From: Paracoccus limosus | GTDB taxonomy: Bacteria; Pseudomonadota; Alphaproteobacteria; Rhodobacterales; Rhodobacteraceae | Assembly: GCF_009711185.1 (NCBI RefSeq) | Contig: NZ_WMIF01000016.1 | Span: forward strand, 1-64,000 | Direction of reading: 5' to 3' | DNA length: 64,000 nucleotides | Notes under the pieces: generated by a model | The model's input: the letters and a program-made list of their open reading frames with translations, nothing else | Databases searched by the model: none | What the model was told of the DNA's origin: nothing | Shown here: piece after piece, positions 27,388 to 37,113 of the stretch | How positions within the stretch are numbered: position 1 is the first letter of the stretch | Layout: every line of letters begins with the position of its first letter | Made by a program: the position numbers and the translations under genes

Positions 27388-28161
27388 GTGGCGCATATCA
27401 TCGTCGTCGGGAACGAAAAGGGCGGCTCGGGCAAGTCCACCACCTCGATGCATGTCGCGACGGCGCTGGCGCGGATGGGGCACCGGGTGGGTGCGCTGGA
27501 TCTGGACGTGCGCCAGCGCAGCTTTGGCCGCTATCTGGAGAACCGCGCCCATTTCGCCGCGCGCGAGGGGCTGGAGCTGCCGATGCCGCGTCTGGGCGTG
27601 CTGGACCCCGAACAGGCGGATCCGCTGTCGCAGGCCATGGCCGAGCTGGAGCCGGACTGCGATTTCATCCTGCTGGACTGCCCCGGCTCGCATACCCGGC
27701 TTAGTCAGATGGCGCATAGTCTGGCCGATACGCTGATAACGCCGATGAACGACAGTTTCATCGATTTCGACCTGCTGGCCCGCATGTCGCCCGATGGCAA
27801 GATCCTTGGCCCCTCGATCTATGCCGAGATGGTCTGGGGCGCGCGGCAGCTGCGTGGCGAGGCGGGCGCGGGGCCGATCGACTGGCTGGTGCTGCGCAAC
27901 CGGCTGGGCACGCAGGCCATGCACAACAAGCGCAAGGTCGGCAGCGCGCTGACGACGCTCTCCAAACGCATCGGCTTTCGCGTCGCGCCGGGGTTTTCCG
28001 AGCGGGTGATCTTTCGCGAGCTGTTTCCGCGCGGCCTGACGCTGCTGGATCTGCGCGACATCGGCACCGAGCAGCTGTCGATGTCGAATATCGCCGCAAG
28101 GCAAGAGCTGCGCGAACTTGTCGCAGAATTGAACCTGCCGGGCGTCACCGTTTCGTTCTGA
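27388..28161 (+). CDS. mipZ: Division-plane positioning ATPase MipZ (ParA family)
   Basis: Protein of 257 residues. The deviant Walker A GNEKGGSGKSTTS at about 8-20, Walker B DFILLDCPG and the long insert with RNRLGTQAMHNKRKV match MipZ, which forms a gradient from the poles with ParB and keeps FtsZ at mid-cell in alphaproteobacteria. The start is GTG at 27388, preceded by a G-rich ribosome site (GGGGGGA). It is divergent from two small unknown genes and 67 bp upstream of the RND adaptor gene. Confidence 0.9.
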   Translation: MAHIIVVGNEKGGSGKSTTSMHVATALARMGHRVGALDLDVRQRSFGRYLENRAHFAAREGLELPMPRLGVLDPEQADPLSQAMAELEPDCDFILLDCPGSHTRLSQMAHSLADTLITPMNDSFIDFDLLARMSPDGKILGPSIYAEMVWGARQLRGEAGAGPIDWLVLRNRLGTQAMHNKRKVGSALTTLSKRIGFRVAPGFSERVIFRELFPRGLTLLDLRDIGTEQLSMSNIAARQELRELVAELNLPGVTVSF

Positions 28162-28228
28162 GCGCATTGCCGCCGCTGGCGCTGCCGCCTATCGTTGCGG
28201 CTGGCATTGGCAAAGAGGGCTGGAACAG

Positions 28229-29389
28229 ATGACGTTGATCGGCAGGATCGCCGCAATGGCCATGGGCCTTGGCCTTGGGTGCCTGCCCGTTCTGGCCCCG
28301 GCGCTGGAGGCCGATGCCGCCGCCGTGGTGCAGGATCTGCCCGTCGTCACGCTGGCGCCCGCCACCCGCGAACGCATTCAGGAACGGGTGCCGGTGTCGG
28401 GCTCGTTGCGAGCGCGGCAATCGGTGCTGATCCACGCCAATGTCTCGGGCCATGAAATCCGCGAGATCCGCGCCGAGGTTGGCGACAGGGTCAAGGCCGG
28501 CGATGTGCTGGCGGTGCTGGCCGATGACACGCTGCGCGCGCAGCTGGCGCAGGCCGAGGCCGAGGATGCCCGCGCCGTCGCCAGCGTGCGGCAGGCCGAA
28601 AGCCAGATCGCCAGCGCCGAGGCGACGCTGACGCAGGCCGCGACGGCGCTGGAGCGCACCCGCGCCCTGCGTCAAAGCGGCAATGCCAGTCAGGCGGTGC
28701 TGGATCAGGCCATCGCGACCGAGGCGGCGGCGCGGGCATCCTCGGCCTCGGCCTCGGACGGGCTGAGCGTGGCGCAGGCGGCGCAGCGTCAGGCGGCGGC
28801 GGCGCAGCGGATTGCGGTGCTGAATCTGGATTACAGCCGCATCGTCGCGCCGGTTGATGGGCTCGTGGTGGCCCGCGGCGCCGAGCTGGGCGCGTTGTCG
28901 GGCGGGGCCGATCCGCTGTTCACGCTGATCGACGGCGGCGAGATCGAGATGGATGCCGATGTGATCGAAACCGCTCTGGGCCAGATCAAGCCCGGCGATG
29001 CCGCGCTGATTCAGGTTGCGGGTCTGGGCGAGGTCCGGGGTCGGGTCCGGCTGGTGCCGGCCGCCGTCGATCCGGTGACGCGGCTGGGGCAGGCCCGGAT
29101 CGCGCTGGACGCGGATCCGCGGCTGCGCATCGGCCTGTTCGCGCAGGGTTGGGTGGTCACCGATGAACGCGAGGCGGTGACCGTGCCGGCCTCGGCGATC
29201 CTGTCCGATGACAGCGGCGACCGGGTGCAGGTGGTCGCGGATGGCAAGGTCGAAAGCCGCCCGGTCCGCGCCGGCATCATCTGGCAAGACCGTCGCGAGG
29301 TCATCAGCGGCCTGTCCCCCGAGGAAACCGTGATCGCCCGCGCCGGCGCGTTTTTCCGCAGCGGCGATGCGGTCAGGGCGGCGCCATGA
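28229..29389 (+). CDS. RND efflux periplasmic adaptor subunit
   Basis: Membrane-fusion protein of 386 residues. An N-terminal signal (to about residue 28) is followed by the split lipoyl domain (VSGSLRARQSVLIHANVSGHEI ... IVAPVDGLVVARGAELG) and, between them, an alanine-rich helical hairpin of about 100 residues. A beta-barrel domain follows. It joins the inner-membrane pump to an outer-membrane channel. It overlaps the pump gene by ATGA. No outer-membrane factor gene is present nearby, so a shared TolC-like protein is likely used. Confidence 0.9.
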   Translation: MTLIGRIAAMAMGLGLGCLPVLAPALEADAAAVVQDLPVVTLAPATRERIQERVPVSGSLRARQSVLIHANVSGHEIREIRAEVGDRVKAGDVLAVLADDTLRAQLAQAEAEDARAVASVRQAESQIASAEATLTQAATALERTRALRQSGNASQAVLDQAIATEAAARASSASASDGLSVAQAAQRQAAAAQRIAVLNLDYSRIVAPVDGLVVARGAELGALSGGADPLFTLIDGGEIEMDADVIETALGQIKPGDAALIQVAGLGEVRGRVRLVPAAVDPVTRLGQARIALDADPRLRIGLFAQGWVVTDEREAVTVPASAILSDDSGDRVQVVADGKVESRPVRAGIIWQDRREVISGLSPEETVIARAGAFFRSGDAVRAAP

Positions 29390-32300
29390 ACTTTTCCGCC
29401 GGTTCCATCCGTCATCCGGTGCCGCCGATCGCGGTCTTTCTGGTGCTGCTGCTGGTCGGACTTTACAGCTTTTCGCGGCTGGCGGTCACGGCCATGCCCA
29501 ATATCGACCTGCCGCTGGTCCAGATCACCGTCAGCCAGCCCGGCGCCGCCCCCAGCGAGCTGACCCGGCAGGTGGTGCAGCCGATCGAGGATTCGCTGGC
29601 CTCGATCACCGGGGTGCGCCATATCACCGCCGCCGCGACCGACAGCGCCGCGCATATCTATGTCGAATTCGAGCTGGCGACCGATACCGACCGCGCCGTG
29701 AACGATGTCAAGGATGCGGTGGCCAATGTCCGCGCCGACCTGCCGGAATCGATCATCGAGCCGCTGGTCCGGCGGCTGGACGTGACCGGGCAGGCGATCC
29801 TGACCTATGCCGTCAGCGATCCCGGCAAGTCGATGGAGGCGCTGTCGAAATTCGTCGATGACGTGGTTGCGCGCGAGCTGACCACCGTCAAGGGCGTGGC
29901 CAGCATCACCCGCATCGGCGGCGCCGACCGCCAGATCAATGTCGAGCTGGACGCCGGACGCGTGCAGGCGCTGGGGCTGACGGTGGCCGAGGTCTCGGAC
30001 CAGCTGCGGGCCAAGAACATCGACATGGGCGGCGGGCGCGGCGATCTGGCCGGCACCGAATATTCGATCCGGGCGCTGGGTTCGGCGCAGGATGTGGCGC
30101 GGCTGGCAGCGACGCCGATCCTGATCGGCGCCGATGCCAAGGGCGGCGGGCGCACGGTGCGGCTGGACCAGCTGGGCACCGTCACCGACGGCCCCAGCGA
30201 CGAACGCAAATTCGCCCTGCTGGGCGGCCAACCGGTGGTGGCCTTTGGCGTCTTTCGCGGCAGCGGCCAGTCCGACCTTGAGGCCGGCGACGGTGCCAAG
30301 GCCCGCATCGCCCAGATCGAGGCCGCCCATCCCGGCACCCGCATCCAGCTGATTGACGACGCCACCACCCATACTTTGGCCAGCTATACCAGCGCGATGA
30401 CCACGCTTTACGAGGGCGCGGCGCTGGCGGTGATCGTGGTCTTTCTGTTCCTGCGCAACTGGCGGGCGACGGTGATCGCCGCCGTCGCGCTGCCGCTGTC
30501 GATCATCCCGACGTTTTTCGTGATGCATTGGCTGGGATTCACACTGAACGGCATCAGCCTGCTGGCGATCACGCTGGTCACCGGCATCCTTGTCGATGAC
30601 GCCATCGTCGAGATCGAGAACATCGTGCGCCACATCGGCATGGGCCGGCCGGCCTATCAGGCCAGCATGGAGGCGGCGAATGAAATCGGCCTGACGGTCA
30701 TCGCGATCAGCTTTTCCATCGTCGCGGTCTTTGCCCCGGTCAGCTTCATGGGCGGGATTCCGGGGCAGTATTTCAAGCAGTTCGGGCTGACGGTCGCGGT
30801 CTCGGTGCTGTTCTCGCTGTTGGTGGCGCGGTTGATCACGCCGATGATGGCGGCCTATTTCCTGCGCGACAACTCTACCCCGGTCGAGGAACGCGACGGG
30901 CCGCTGATGCGCGGGCTGATGGCGATCCTGGCCTGGACGCTGCGCCATCGCGGGCGGACGATGCTGCTGGGGCTGGGTGTCTTTGCCGGCTCGATCTATT
31001 CGGCGACTTTGCTTCCGACCGAATTCATTCCGCAGCAGGACGTCGGCCGCAGCCAGATCAGCGTCGAGCTGCCGCCCGGTTCGACCATCGCCGAGACCGA
31101 GGCGGTGGCCCGGCGCATCTCGGCCCGGATCGCGCAGGAACCCGAGGTGAAGGCGGTCTTTGTCAACGGCGGCGACGGCGATGTGACCAAGGCCACGATC
31201 ATGGTCAATTATGGCTCGAAGGATGATCGCGCCCGGTCGAGTTTCCAGATCGAGGACGTGCTGAAGCGCGATCTGGCCGAGATGCCGGACTTGCGCGTCA
31301 ACTTCCAGAACGAGGCCGGGCAGAATGATTTCGAGATCTCGGTGCTGGGCGATACCGAAGAAGGCGCTGCCGAGGCGGCCGAGCGGCTGATGGCGGCGAT
31401 GAAGCGTCTGCCGAGCCTTGAAGGCGTCAGCTCATCGGCCGCGCTGCAACGGCCCGAGATCCAGATCCGGCCGCGTCAGGGCGTGGCTGCCGAGATGGGC
31501 GTCACCGCCAGCGCGCTGGCCACCACGCTGCGGGTGGCGACGCTGGGCGACAATGAATCGAACCTTGCCAAGTTCAACACCGGCGACGAGCAGATCCCGA
31601 TCATGGTGCGGCTGAATGCCGACGCCCGCCGTGACCTGATGGCGGTGCGCGACCTGCGCGTGCCAAGCTCTGCGGGGCAGGTGCCGCTGGAGGCAGTGGC
31701 CGATATCGGGCTGTCGGCCGGCGCGACCGAGATCGGCCGCTATGACCGGCGCTATCGCACCACGGTTTCGGCCAACCTTGCGCAAGGCGCGCTGCTGGGT
31801 CCGGTGAACGCGCAGGTGACCGAGTTGCAGCACAAGGTCGAGCTGCCGCCCGGCACGCAGATCCAGCCCGCCGGCGATGTCGAGATTATGGGTGAGGTGT
31901 TTCAGGCCTTTGCCGTGGCGATGATCTCGGGGGTGATGCTGACCTATGTCGTGCTGGTGCTGCTGTTCCACAATTTCGTCACGCCGGTCTCGATCCTGAT
32001 GTCGCTGCCGCTGGCGATTGGCGGGGCGATTCTGGCGCTGTTCCTGACCGGCAATTCGATCAGCATGGCGGTGGTGATCGGGTTCCTGATGCTCATGGGG
32101 ATCGTGACCAAGAACGCGATCATGCTGGTCGAATTCGCGCTGAGCGCCATTGACCGGGGCGTCGACAAGCGGGCGGCGATTCTGGATGCGGTGCACAAGC
32201 GCGCCCGGCCGATCGTCATGACCACGATCGCCATGACGGCGGGGATGGTGCCCTCGGCCATCGGACATGGCGAGGGGGCCGAATTCTCGGCGCCGATGGC

Positions 32301-32454
32301 GATTGCGGTGATCGGCGGGCTGCTGTTGTCGACCATGCTGTCGCTGTTGTTCGTGCCCTCGCTGTTTTCGCTGATCCATGGGGCGCAGCGCCGGCTGGGC
32401 GGTTGGCTGCGGCGGCGGATCGGGCTGAACAGCCGGCCCGAAGCGGCGGAATAG
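29386..32454 (+). CDS. RND family efflux pump permease
   Basis: Protein of 1022 residues with the 12-helix, two-porter layout of AcrB/MexB-type pumps. Features include the N terminus FSAGSIRHPVPPIAVFLVLL, the proton-relay helix GILVDDAIVEIENIVRH with its Asp pair, and the repeated second-half GIVTKNAIMLVEFALSA. It uses proton motive force to expel drugs, dyes or metabolites; the substrate is not predictable. Heavy-metal CusA-type methionine motifs were not obvious. It shares an operon with the adaptor; a terminator hairpin lies about 80 bp after the stop. Confidence 0.93.
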   Translation: MNFSAGSIRHPVPPIAVFLVLLLVGLYSFSRLAVTAMPNIDLPLVQITVSQPGAAPSELTRQVVQPIEDSLASITGVRHITAAATDSAAHIYVEFELATDTDRAVNDVKDAVANVRADLPESIIEPLVRRLDVTGQAILTYAVSDPGKSMEALSKFVDDVVARELTTVKGVASITRIGGADRQINVELDAGRVQALGLTVAEVSDQLRAKNIDMGGGRGDLAGTEYSIRALGSAQDVARLAATPILIGADAKGGGRTVRLDQLGTVTDGPSDERKFALLGGQPVVAFGVFRGSGQSDLEAGDGAKARIAQIEAAHPGTRIQLIDDATTHTLASYTSAMTTLYEGAALAVIVVFLFLRNWRATVIAAVALPLSIIPTFFVMHWLGFTLNGISLLAITLVTGILVDDAIVEIENIVRHIGMGRPAYQASMEAANEIGLTVIAISFSIVAVFAPVSFMGGIPGQYFKQFGLTVAVSVLFSLLVARLITPMMAAYFLRDNSTPVEERDGPLMRGLMAILAWTLRHRGRTMLLGLGVFAGSIYSATLLPTEFIPQQDVGRSQISVELPPGSTIAETEAVARRISARIAQEPEVKAVFVNGGDGDVTKATIMVNYGSKDDRARSSFQIEDVLKRDLAEMPDLRVNFQNEAGQNDFEISVLGDTEEGAAEAAERLMAAMKRLPSLEGVSSSAALQRPEIQIRPRQGVAAEMGVTASALATTLRVATLGDNESNLAKFNTGDEQIPIMVRLNADARRDLMAVRDLRVPSSAGQVPLEAVADIGLSAGATEIGRYDRRYRTTVSANLAQGALLGPVNAQVTELQHKVELPPGTQIQPAGDVEIMGEVFQAFAVAMISGVMLTYVVLVLLFHNFVTPVSILMSLPLAIGGAILALFLTGNSISMAVVIGFLMLMGIVTKNAIMLVEFALSAIDRGVDKRAAILDAVHKRARPIVMTTIAMTAGMVPSAIGHGEGAEFSAPMAIAVIGGLLLSTMLSLLFVPSLFSLIHGAQRRLGGWLRRRIGLNSRPEAAE

Positions 32455-32477
32455 CACGCAGGCGGGCGCAGGCAGGC

Positions 32478-32530
32478 CGGGGGTTTCACACCCCCGGACC
32501 CCTGTGGGGTATTTGTGAAATGGCGAAATG
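32478..32530 (-). repeat. Dispersed repeat, single-head copy
   Basis: On the minus strand reads CCATTTCACAAATACCCC followed by the GC-rich hairpin GGGGTCCGGGGG. It is related to the heads of the palindromic copies at 20767 and 48092 and to the copies at 58518-58621. It lies in the convergent gap between the RND pump and pdhC. Confidence 0.6.
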
Positions 32531-32532
32531 AA

Positions 32533-32556
32533 AAAGGGGCCGGTCTGGCCCCCTTT
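32533..32556. terminator. Bidirectional terminator between the RND operon and pdhC
   Basis: Stem AAAGGGGCC / GGCCCCCTTT with a short GGTCT loop and one bulged C. A-run on the left and T-run on the right allow use from both strands, fitting its place between convergent genes. Confidence 0.65.
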
Positions 32557-32578
32557 CGTTGTCATGTTCCGGTCTGGG

Positions 32579-33871
32579 TCAGGCCAGCATGCCCATCGGG
32601 TTTTCCAGATGCTTGACGATGGCGTCGAGCAGCTGGGCGCCGAGCGCGCCGTCGATGACGCGGTGATCGACCGAGAGCGTCATCGACATGACGTTGCGGA
32701 TCACCACTTCGCCATTTTCGACGACCGGGGTCTGGATGCCGGCGCCAACGGCGAGGATCGCGCCATGCGGCGGGTTGATGACCGCGTCGAAATTCTCGAT
32801 GCCGAACATGCCGAGGTTCGAGATCGCGAAGCTGCCGCCCTGATATTCATGCGGGGCAAGCTTTTTCGTCTTGGCGCGGTTGGCGAGATCCTTCATTTCA
32901 GCCGAGAGGGCCGACAGCGTCTTTTGCTGCGCGTCCTTGAGGACCGGGGTAAAGAGCCCGCCTTCGATCGCGACGGCAACCGCCACGTCCGAGGGTTTCA
33001 GTTTCAGGATGCGGTCGCCGGCCCAGACGGCATTGGCATCCGGCACCTCTTGCAGGGCCAGCGCGCAGGCCTTGATGATGAAGTCGTTGACCGACAGTTT
33101 CACGCCGCGCGATTCCAGCTGCTTGTTCAGCATGGCGCGGAACTTCATCAGTTCGTCCAGTTTGGCCGATTTGCGCAGGTAGAAATGCGGGATGGTCTGT
33201 TTGGCTTCGGTCAGGCGGGCGGCGATGGTGCGGCGCATGCCGTCCAGAGCCACCTCGGTCGTCTCGCGGTCGGCATACATCTTGAGGATGGTTTCCGCCG
33301 AGGGACCGGCTGCCGGGGCCGCAGCCTTGGCCGGGGCGGCGGCTGCCGGGGCGCTGGCCGCCGCTGCGGGCTTGGCCGCACCGGGTTTGGCGCCTTCGAC
33401 ATCGGCCTTGACGATGCGGCCATGCGGACCCGAGCCCGCTACGCCGGCAAGGTCGATACCCTTTTCGGCCGCGATGCGGCGCGCCAGCGGCGAGGCGAAG
33501 ACGCGGTTGCCGTCGGCACCTTTCGGCGCTGCCGGGGCAGGGGCCGCGGCGGTCGCAGCCTCGGCCTTGGGGGCCTCGGGCTTGGCTTCGGCCTTGGCGG
33601 CCGGGGCGGCGACGGCATCGGCCGATTCGCCTTCCTCAAGCAGCAGGGCGATGGGGGTGTTGACCTTGACCCCCGCCGAGCCCTCGGCGATCAGGATCTT
33701 GCCGATCTTGCCCTCATCGACGGCCTCGAATTCCATCGTGGCCTTGTCGGTCTCGATCTCGGCCAGGATGTCGCCGGCCTTGACCTCGTCACCCTCTTTC
33801 ACCAGCCATTTGGCCAGCGTGCCTTCCTCCATGGTGGGGGAAAGCGCGGGCATCAGGATTTCGGTAGCCAT
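32579..33871 (-). CDS. pdhC: Pyruvate dehydrogenase E2 (dihydrolipoamide acetyltransferase)
   Basis: Protein of 430 residues forming the core of the pyruvate dehydrogenase complex. One lipoyl domain at 1-80 with the lipoylated Lys43 in [10 protein letters not shown], an Ala/Pro-rich linker, a peripheral-subunit-binding domain ([19 protein letters not shown], about 130-165), a second linker, and the catalytic domain ending with [13 protein letters not shown] (the HxxxDG active-site motif). Acetyl groups pass from E1 via the swinging lipoyl arm to CoA. It is the last gene of pdhA-pdhB-pdhC, 12 bp after pdhB. Confidence 0.96.
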   Translation of the reverse strand: MATEILMPALSPTMEEGTLAKWLVKEGDEVKAGDILAEIETDKATMEFEAVDEGKIGKILIAEGSAGVKVNTPIALLLEEGESADAVAAPAAKAEAKPEAPKAEAATAAAPAPAAPKGADGNRVFASPLARRIAAEKGIDLAGVAGSGPHGRIVKADVEGAKPGAAKPAAAASAPAAAAPAKAAAPAAGPSAETILKMYADRETTEVALDGMRRTIAARLTEAKQTIPHFYLRKSAKLDELMKFRAMLNKQLESRGVKLSVNDFIIKACALALQEVPDANAVWAGDRILKLKPSDVAVAVAIEGGLFTPVLKDAQQKTLSALSAEMKDLANRAKTKKLAPHEYQGGSFAISNLGMFGIENFDAVINPPHGAILAVGAGIQTPVVENGEVVIRNVMSMTLSVDHRVIDGALGAQLLDAIVKHLENPMGMLA

Positions 33872-33883
33872 CTTGATAACCCC

Positions 33884-35251
33884 TTACTTGTAAGTGACTT
33901 TTTTCACGGCCGCGACAACCTCGTCCGAGGTGATCAGGGCGTGTTTTTCAAGGTTGGCGGCATAGGGCATGGGCACGTCCTTGCCGGTGCAGTTGATCAC
34001 CGGGGCATCGAGATAATCGAAGGCGTTTTCCATGATATAGGCCGAGAGGTGGTTGCCGATCGAGGCGACCGGAAAACCTTCTTCGACGGTGACCACGCGG
34101 TTGGTCTTTTTCACCGATTCGATGATCGTCGCATAGTCGAGCGGGCGCAGGGTGCGCAGGTCGATGACTTCGGCGTCGATGCCATCGGCAGCCAGCTTGT
34201 CCGCCGCTTCCAGCGCATGGGCCATGCCGATGCCAAAGCTGATCAGCGTCACGTCCTTGCCCTCGCGGGCGATGCGGGCCTTGCCGAAGGGAATGGTGAA
34301 GTCCGGCAGGTCCGGCACCTCGAACGAGCGCCCGTAGAGGATCTCGTTTTCAAGGAAGATCACCGGGTTCGGGTCGCGGATCGCCTGTTTCAGCAGGCCC
34401 TTCGCGTCGGCGGCCGAATAGGGCATCACCACCTTGAGGCCCGGGATCTGGGCATACCAGGCGGCGTAATCCTGGCTGTGCTGGGCACCCACGCGGGCAG
34501 CGGCCCCGTTCGGGCCACGGAACACCATGGCCGCACCCATCTGACCGCCCGACATGTAAAGCGTCTTGGCGGCCGAGTTGATGATGTGGTCGATGGCCTG
34601 CATGGCAAAGTTGAAGGTCATGAACTCGACGATCGGGCGCAGACCGGCCAGCGCGGCGCCGGTGCCGATGCCGGCAAAGCCGATTTCCGAGATCGGGGTG
34701 TCGACCACGCGGCGGGGACCGAACTTGTCCAGCAGCCCCTGCGAGATCTTGTAGGCGCCTTGGTATTCGCCGACTTCCTCGCCCATCAGGAACACGGTCT
34801 CGTCGCGTTCCATTTCCTCGGCCATGGCTTCGCGCAGGGCTTCCCGCACGGTCATGGTCTTCATCTTGGTGCCTTCGGGCCAGTCCGGCGAGCGGTCGGC
34901 CTTGGGGGCAGGGGCAGCGGCTGCGGCGGGCGCCGGCGCCTCGGCGCGGGCCTCGGCGGCAGGGGCTGCTTCGGCCGGAGCGGCGGCCTTGATGTCATCG
35001 GCGGATTCGCCTTCCTCGACCAGAACGGCGATCGGGGTGTTGACCTTGACGCCCTGGCTGCCCTCGGCGATCAGGATCTTGCCGAGGATGCCTTCATCCA
35101 CGGCCTCGAATTCCATCGTCGCCTTGTCGGTTTCGATCTCGGCGATGATGTCGCCAGCCTTGACCGCGTCGCCTTCTTTTTTCAGCCATTTCGCCAGCGT
35201 GCCTTCCTCCATGGTCGGAGACAGGGCGGGCATCAGGATTTCGGTTGCCAT
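33884..35251 (-). CDS. pdhB: Pyruvate dehydrogenase E1 beta, with N-terminal lipoyl domain
   Basis: Protein of 455 residues. The first 80 residues are a complete lipoyl domain nearly identical to that of the neighbouring E2 (Lys43 in [10 protein letters not shown]), followed by an Ala/Pro linker and the transketolase-like beta subunit (about 130-455, with [18 protein letters not shown] and the [18 protein letters not shown] region). The lipoyl fusion to E1-beta is a known feature of alphaproteobacterial complexes. It pairs with PdhA in the thiamine-dependent decarboxylation of pyruvate. The nearly identical lipoyl regions of pdhB and pdhC form a long DNA repeat. Confidence 0.96.
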   Translation of the reverse strand: MATEILMPALSPTMEEGTLAKWLKKEGDAVKAGDIIAEIETDKATMEFEAVDEGILGKILIAEGSQGVKVNTPIAVLVEEGESADDIKAAAPAEAAPAAEARAEAPAPAAAAAPAPKADRSPDWPEGTKMKTMTVREALREAMAEEMERDETVFLMGEEVGEYQGAYKISQGLLDKFGPRRVVDTPISEIGFAGIGTGAALAGLRPIVEFMTFNFAMQAIDHIINSAAKTLYMSGGQMGAAMVFRGPNGAAARVGAQHSQDYAAWYAQIPGLKVVMPYSAADAKGLLKQAIRDPNPVIFLENEILYGRSFEVPDLPDFTIPFGKARIAREGKDVTLISFGIGMAHALEAADKLAADGIDAEVIDLRTLRPLDYATIIESVKKTNRVVTVEEGFPVASIGNHLSAYIMENAFDYLDAPVINCTGKDVPMPYAANLEKHALITSDEVVAAVKKVTYK

Positions 35252-35265
35252 CTTGTCGTCCCCCC

Positions 35266-36276
35266 TCAGGCTTTCTCGTCGGCGTAGATATCGGTCCAGA
35301 GCGCATCCAGCGACGGCTCGGGGCTTTCCTTGGCGAATTCGGCGGATTCGTTCACGATATCCTTGATTTCCTTGTCGATGGCCTTGAGGTCATCTTCGGT
35401 CGCATGGTTGCCGGTCAGCAGCAGGTCGCGGACATGCTCGATGGCGTCGCGTTCGTCGCGCATCTTCTGCACTTCTTCGCGGGTCCTGTATTTCGCCGGG
35501 TCGGACATCGAGTGGCCGCGATAGCGATAGGTCATCATTTCAAGGATGTAGGGGCCCTTGCCCGCGCGGCAATGCGCCACGGCCTTTTCGCCGGCGGCCT
35601 TGACGGCCAGCACGTCCATGCCGTCCACGCGCTCGCCCGGAATGCCGAAAGCCTCGCCGCGACCGTAAAGTGTCGTCGATTTGGTCGAGCGGGTCATCGA
35701 GGTGCCCATGGCATACTGGTTGTTCTCGATCACGAAAACCACCGGCAGCTCCCAGAGCTCGGCCATGTTGTAGGTCTCATAGACCTGACCCTGGTTGGCC
35801 GCGCCGTCGCCGAAATAGACGAAGGTGACGTTGTCATTGCCGCGATACTTGTCGGCAAAGGCCAGACCCGCGCCCAGCGGCACCTGCGCCGCGACGATGC
35901 CGTGGCCGCCGTAGAAATGCTTCTCGCGCGAGAACATGTGCATCGAGCCGCCCTTGCCCTTGGAGTAGCCCCCCTCGCGGCCGGTCAGCTCTGCCATGAC
36001 GCCATTGGCGCTCATGCCGCAGGCCAGCATGTGGCCGTGGTCGCGGTAGCTGGTGATGCGCTTGTCACCTTCCTTCGACGTGGCCTCAAGGCCGACGACG
36101 ACGGCTTCCTGACCGATGTAGAGGTGGCAGAAACCGCCAATGAGGCCCATGCCATAAAGCTGGCCGGCCTTTTCCTCGAATCGACGGATCAGAAGCATGT
36201 CTCGGTAGTATTTAAGCAGGTCGTCCTTGGAGACGTTGGACGTGCTTTCTTTGGCTGCGGCTGGCTTTCGTACCAT
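35266..36276 (-). CDS. pdhA: Pyruvate dehydrogenase E1 alpha
   Basis: Protein of 336 residues that binds thiamine diphosphate with PdhB and decarboxylates pyruvate. The ThDP motif [20 protein letters not shown] (GDG...N) at about 165-185, the start [31 protein letters not shown] and the phosphorylation-loop-like [10 protein letters not shown] are present. A strong GAGGAGG lies before the ATG. A partial palindrome (TAGTT/AACTA around 36303-36321) sits in the 122-bp gap to ftsB. It heads the pdh operon. Confidence 0.96.
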   Translation of the reverse strand: MVRKPAAAKESTSNVSKDDLLKYYRDMLLIRRFEEKAGQLYGMGLIGGFCHLYIGQEAVVVGLEATSKEGDKRITSYRDHGHMLACGMSANGVMAELTGREGGYSKGKGGSMHMFSREKHFYGGHGIVAAQVPLGAGLAFADKYRGNDNVTFVYFGDGAANQGQVYETYNMAELWELPVVFVIENNQYAMGTSMTRSTKSTTLYGRGEAFGIPGERVDGMDVLAVKAAGEKAVAHCRAGKGPYILEMMTYRYRGHSMSDPAKYRTREEVQKMRDERDAIEHVRDLLLTGNHATEDDLKAIDKEIKDIVNESAEFAKESPEPSLDALWTDIYADEKA

Positions 36277-36398
36277 GCGGGCCCCTCCTCGGCACAGGAA
36301 ATAGTTCAGCGTTAAACTACTTCTAGGACGGAGTTTGCGGGAAAGTAAACATGCCTTCTGCGCGCCGGTAGCAAATTGGGCATGGCCCGGCGGGCGGC

Positions 36399-36692
36399 TT
36401 AGCGGATGATGATTTCGTCGGGGCGCATATAGCCCAGCACGTCGCGCGCGCGCTCGTCCAGCAGGTCGAGGTCCAGGAATTCGTCCGACAGCCGCCGGGT
36501 CAGGTTGCGCATGTGGTCGACATCGGCCTGCAGCTTGTCACGCTGGTCGATCAGGGCGCGGGTGTCGGCCTTGATCTGTTCGCGGCGCAGCACGCCCGAG
36601 GGGCCCTGCACGGCGGCAAAGGCGAAATAGGCCGCCAGAAGGGCCATGATGACAAAGAACACCAGGGCGCTGATCGACAGTCTTTCGGGCAT
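36399..36692 (-). CDS. ftsB: Septum formation initiator FtsB/DivIC-like
   Basis: Protein of 97 residues: a short cytoplasmic start, one membrane helix (about 8-27) and a periplasmic coiled coil (REQIKADTRALIDQRDKLQADVDHMRNL). This matches FtsB, which joins FtsL and FtsQ to activate septal peptidoglycan synthesis. The tail (LLDERARDVLGYMRPDEIIIR) carries the family-typical ARxxLGY-like motif. It lies upstream of pdhA on the same strand, a position it also has in related genomes as far as I recall. Confidence 0.88.
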   Translation of the reverse strand: MPERLSISALVFFVIMALLAAYFAFAAVQGPSGVLRREQIKADTRALIDQRDKLQADVDHMRNLTRRLSDEFLDLDLLDERARDVLGYMRPDEIIIR

Positions 36693-36819
36693 CGGGGCTG
36701 CTCGCTTTCTTTTTGCGGCGATCATGCCATAGCTGGCGGGCGGGGGAAAAGCCCCGTCGGCCGTTGACAGTGCGCCATGGGCGGCTTTCCATGGGCGGGC
36801 ATGGCAGGGGACGGGGCAG

Positions 36820-37101
36820 ATGATGGCATTCTTGCGCCTGATCGGCATGGTGCTGGTGATCGAGGCGCTGTTCTACGCGCTGCTGACCGTATATCTGCGC
36901 AGCACGCGGCGCGAGGCGCTGGAAAAGGAATGGGACCGGCGCCACCCAGGGCGCGCCGGCGATACGCCCGAACGGCGCGAATTCATCCGCCGTTCGATGC
37001 GGGGCTTCAGCCGCCGCCTGCGCGGGCGGCTGGCGTTTCTGGTGCTGGTGCTGCCGGTGGTCGCGATCGTCGCGATCATCATCATCGTGAACTATGACTG
37101 A
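36820..37101 (+). CDS. Small two-helix membrane protein, unknown
   Basis: Predicted 93 residues with hydrophobic helices at about 4-25 and 70-90, separated by a strongly charged loop (RRHPGRAGDTPERREFIRR). No family is recognised with certainty. Two ATG codons in tandem open the gene. It is 12 bp upstream of the DUF1523 gene and probably shares its transcript; it is divergent from ftsB. Confidence 0.7.
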   Translation: MMAFLRLIGMVLVIEALFYALLTVYLRSTRREALEKEWDRRHPGRAGDTPERREFIRRSMRGFSRRLRGRLAFLVLVLPVVAIVAIIIIVNYD

Positions 37102-37113
37102 GAAGGAGCGTCG

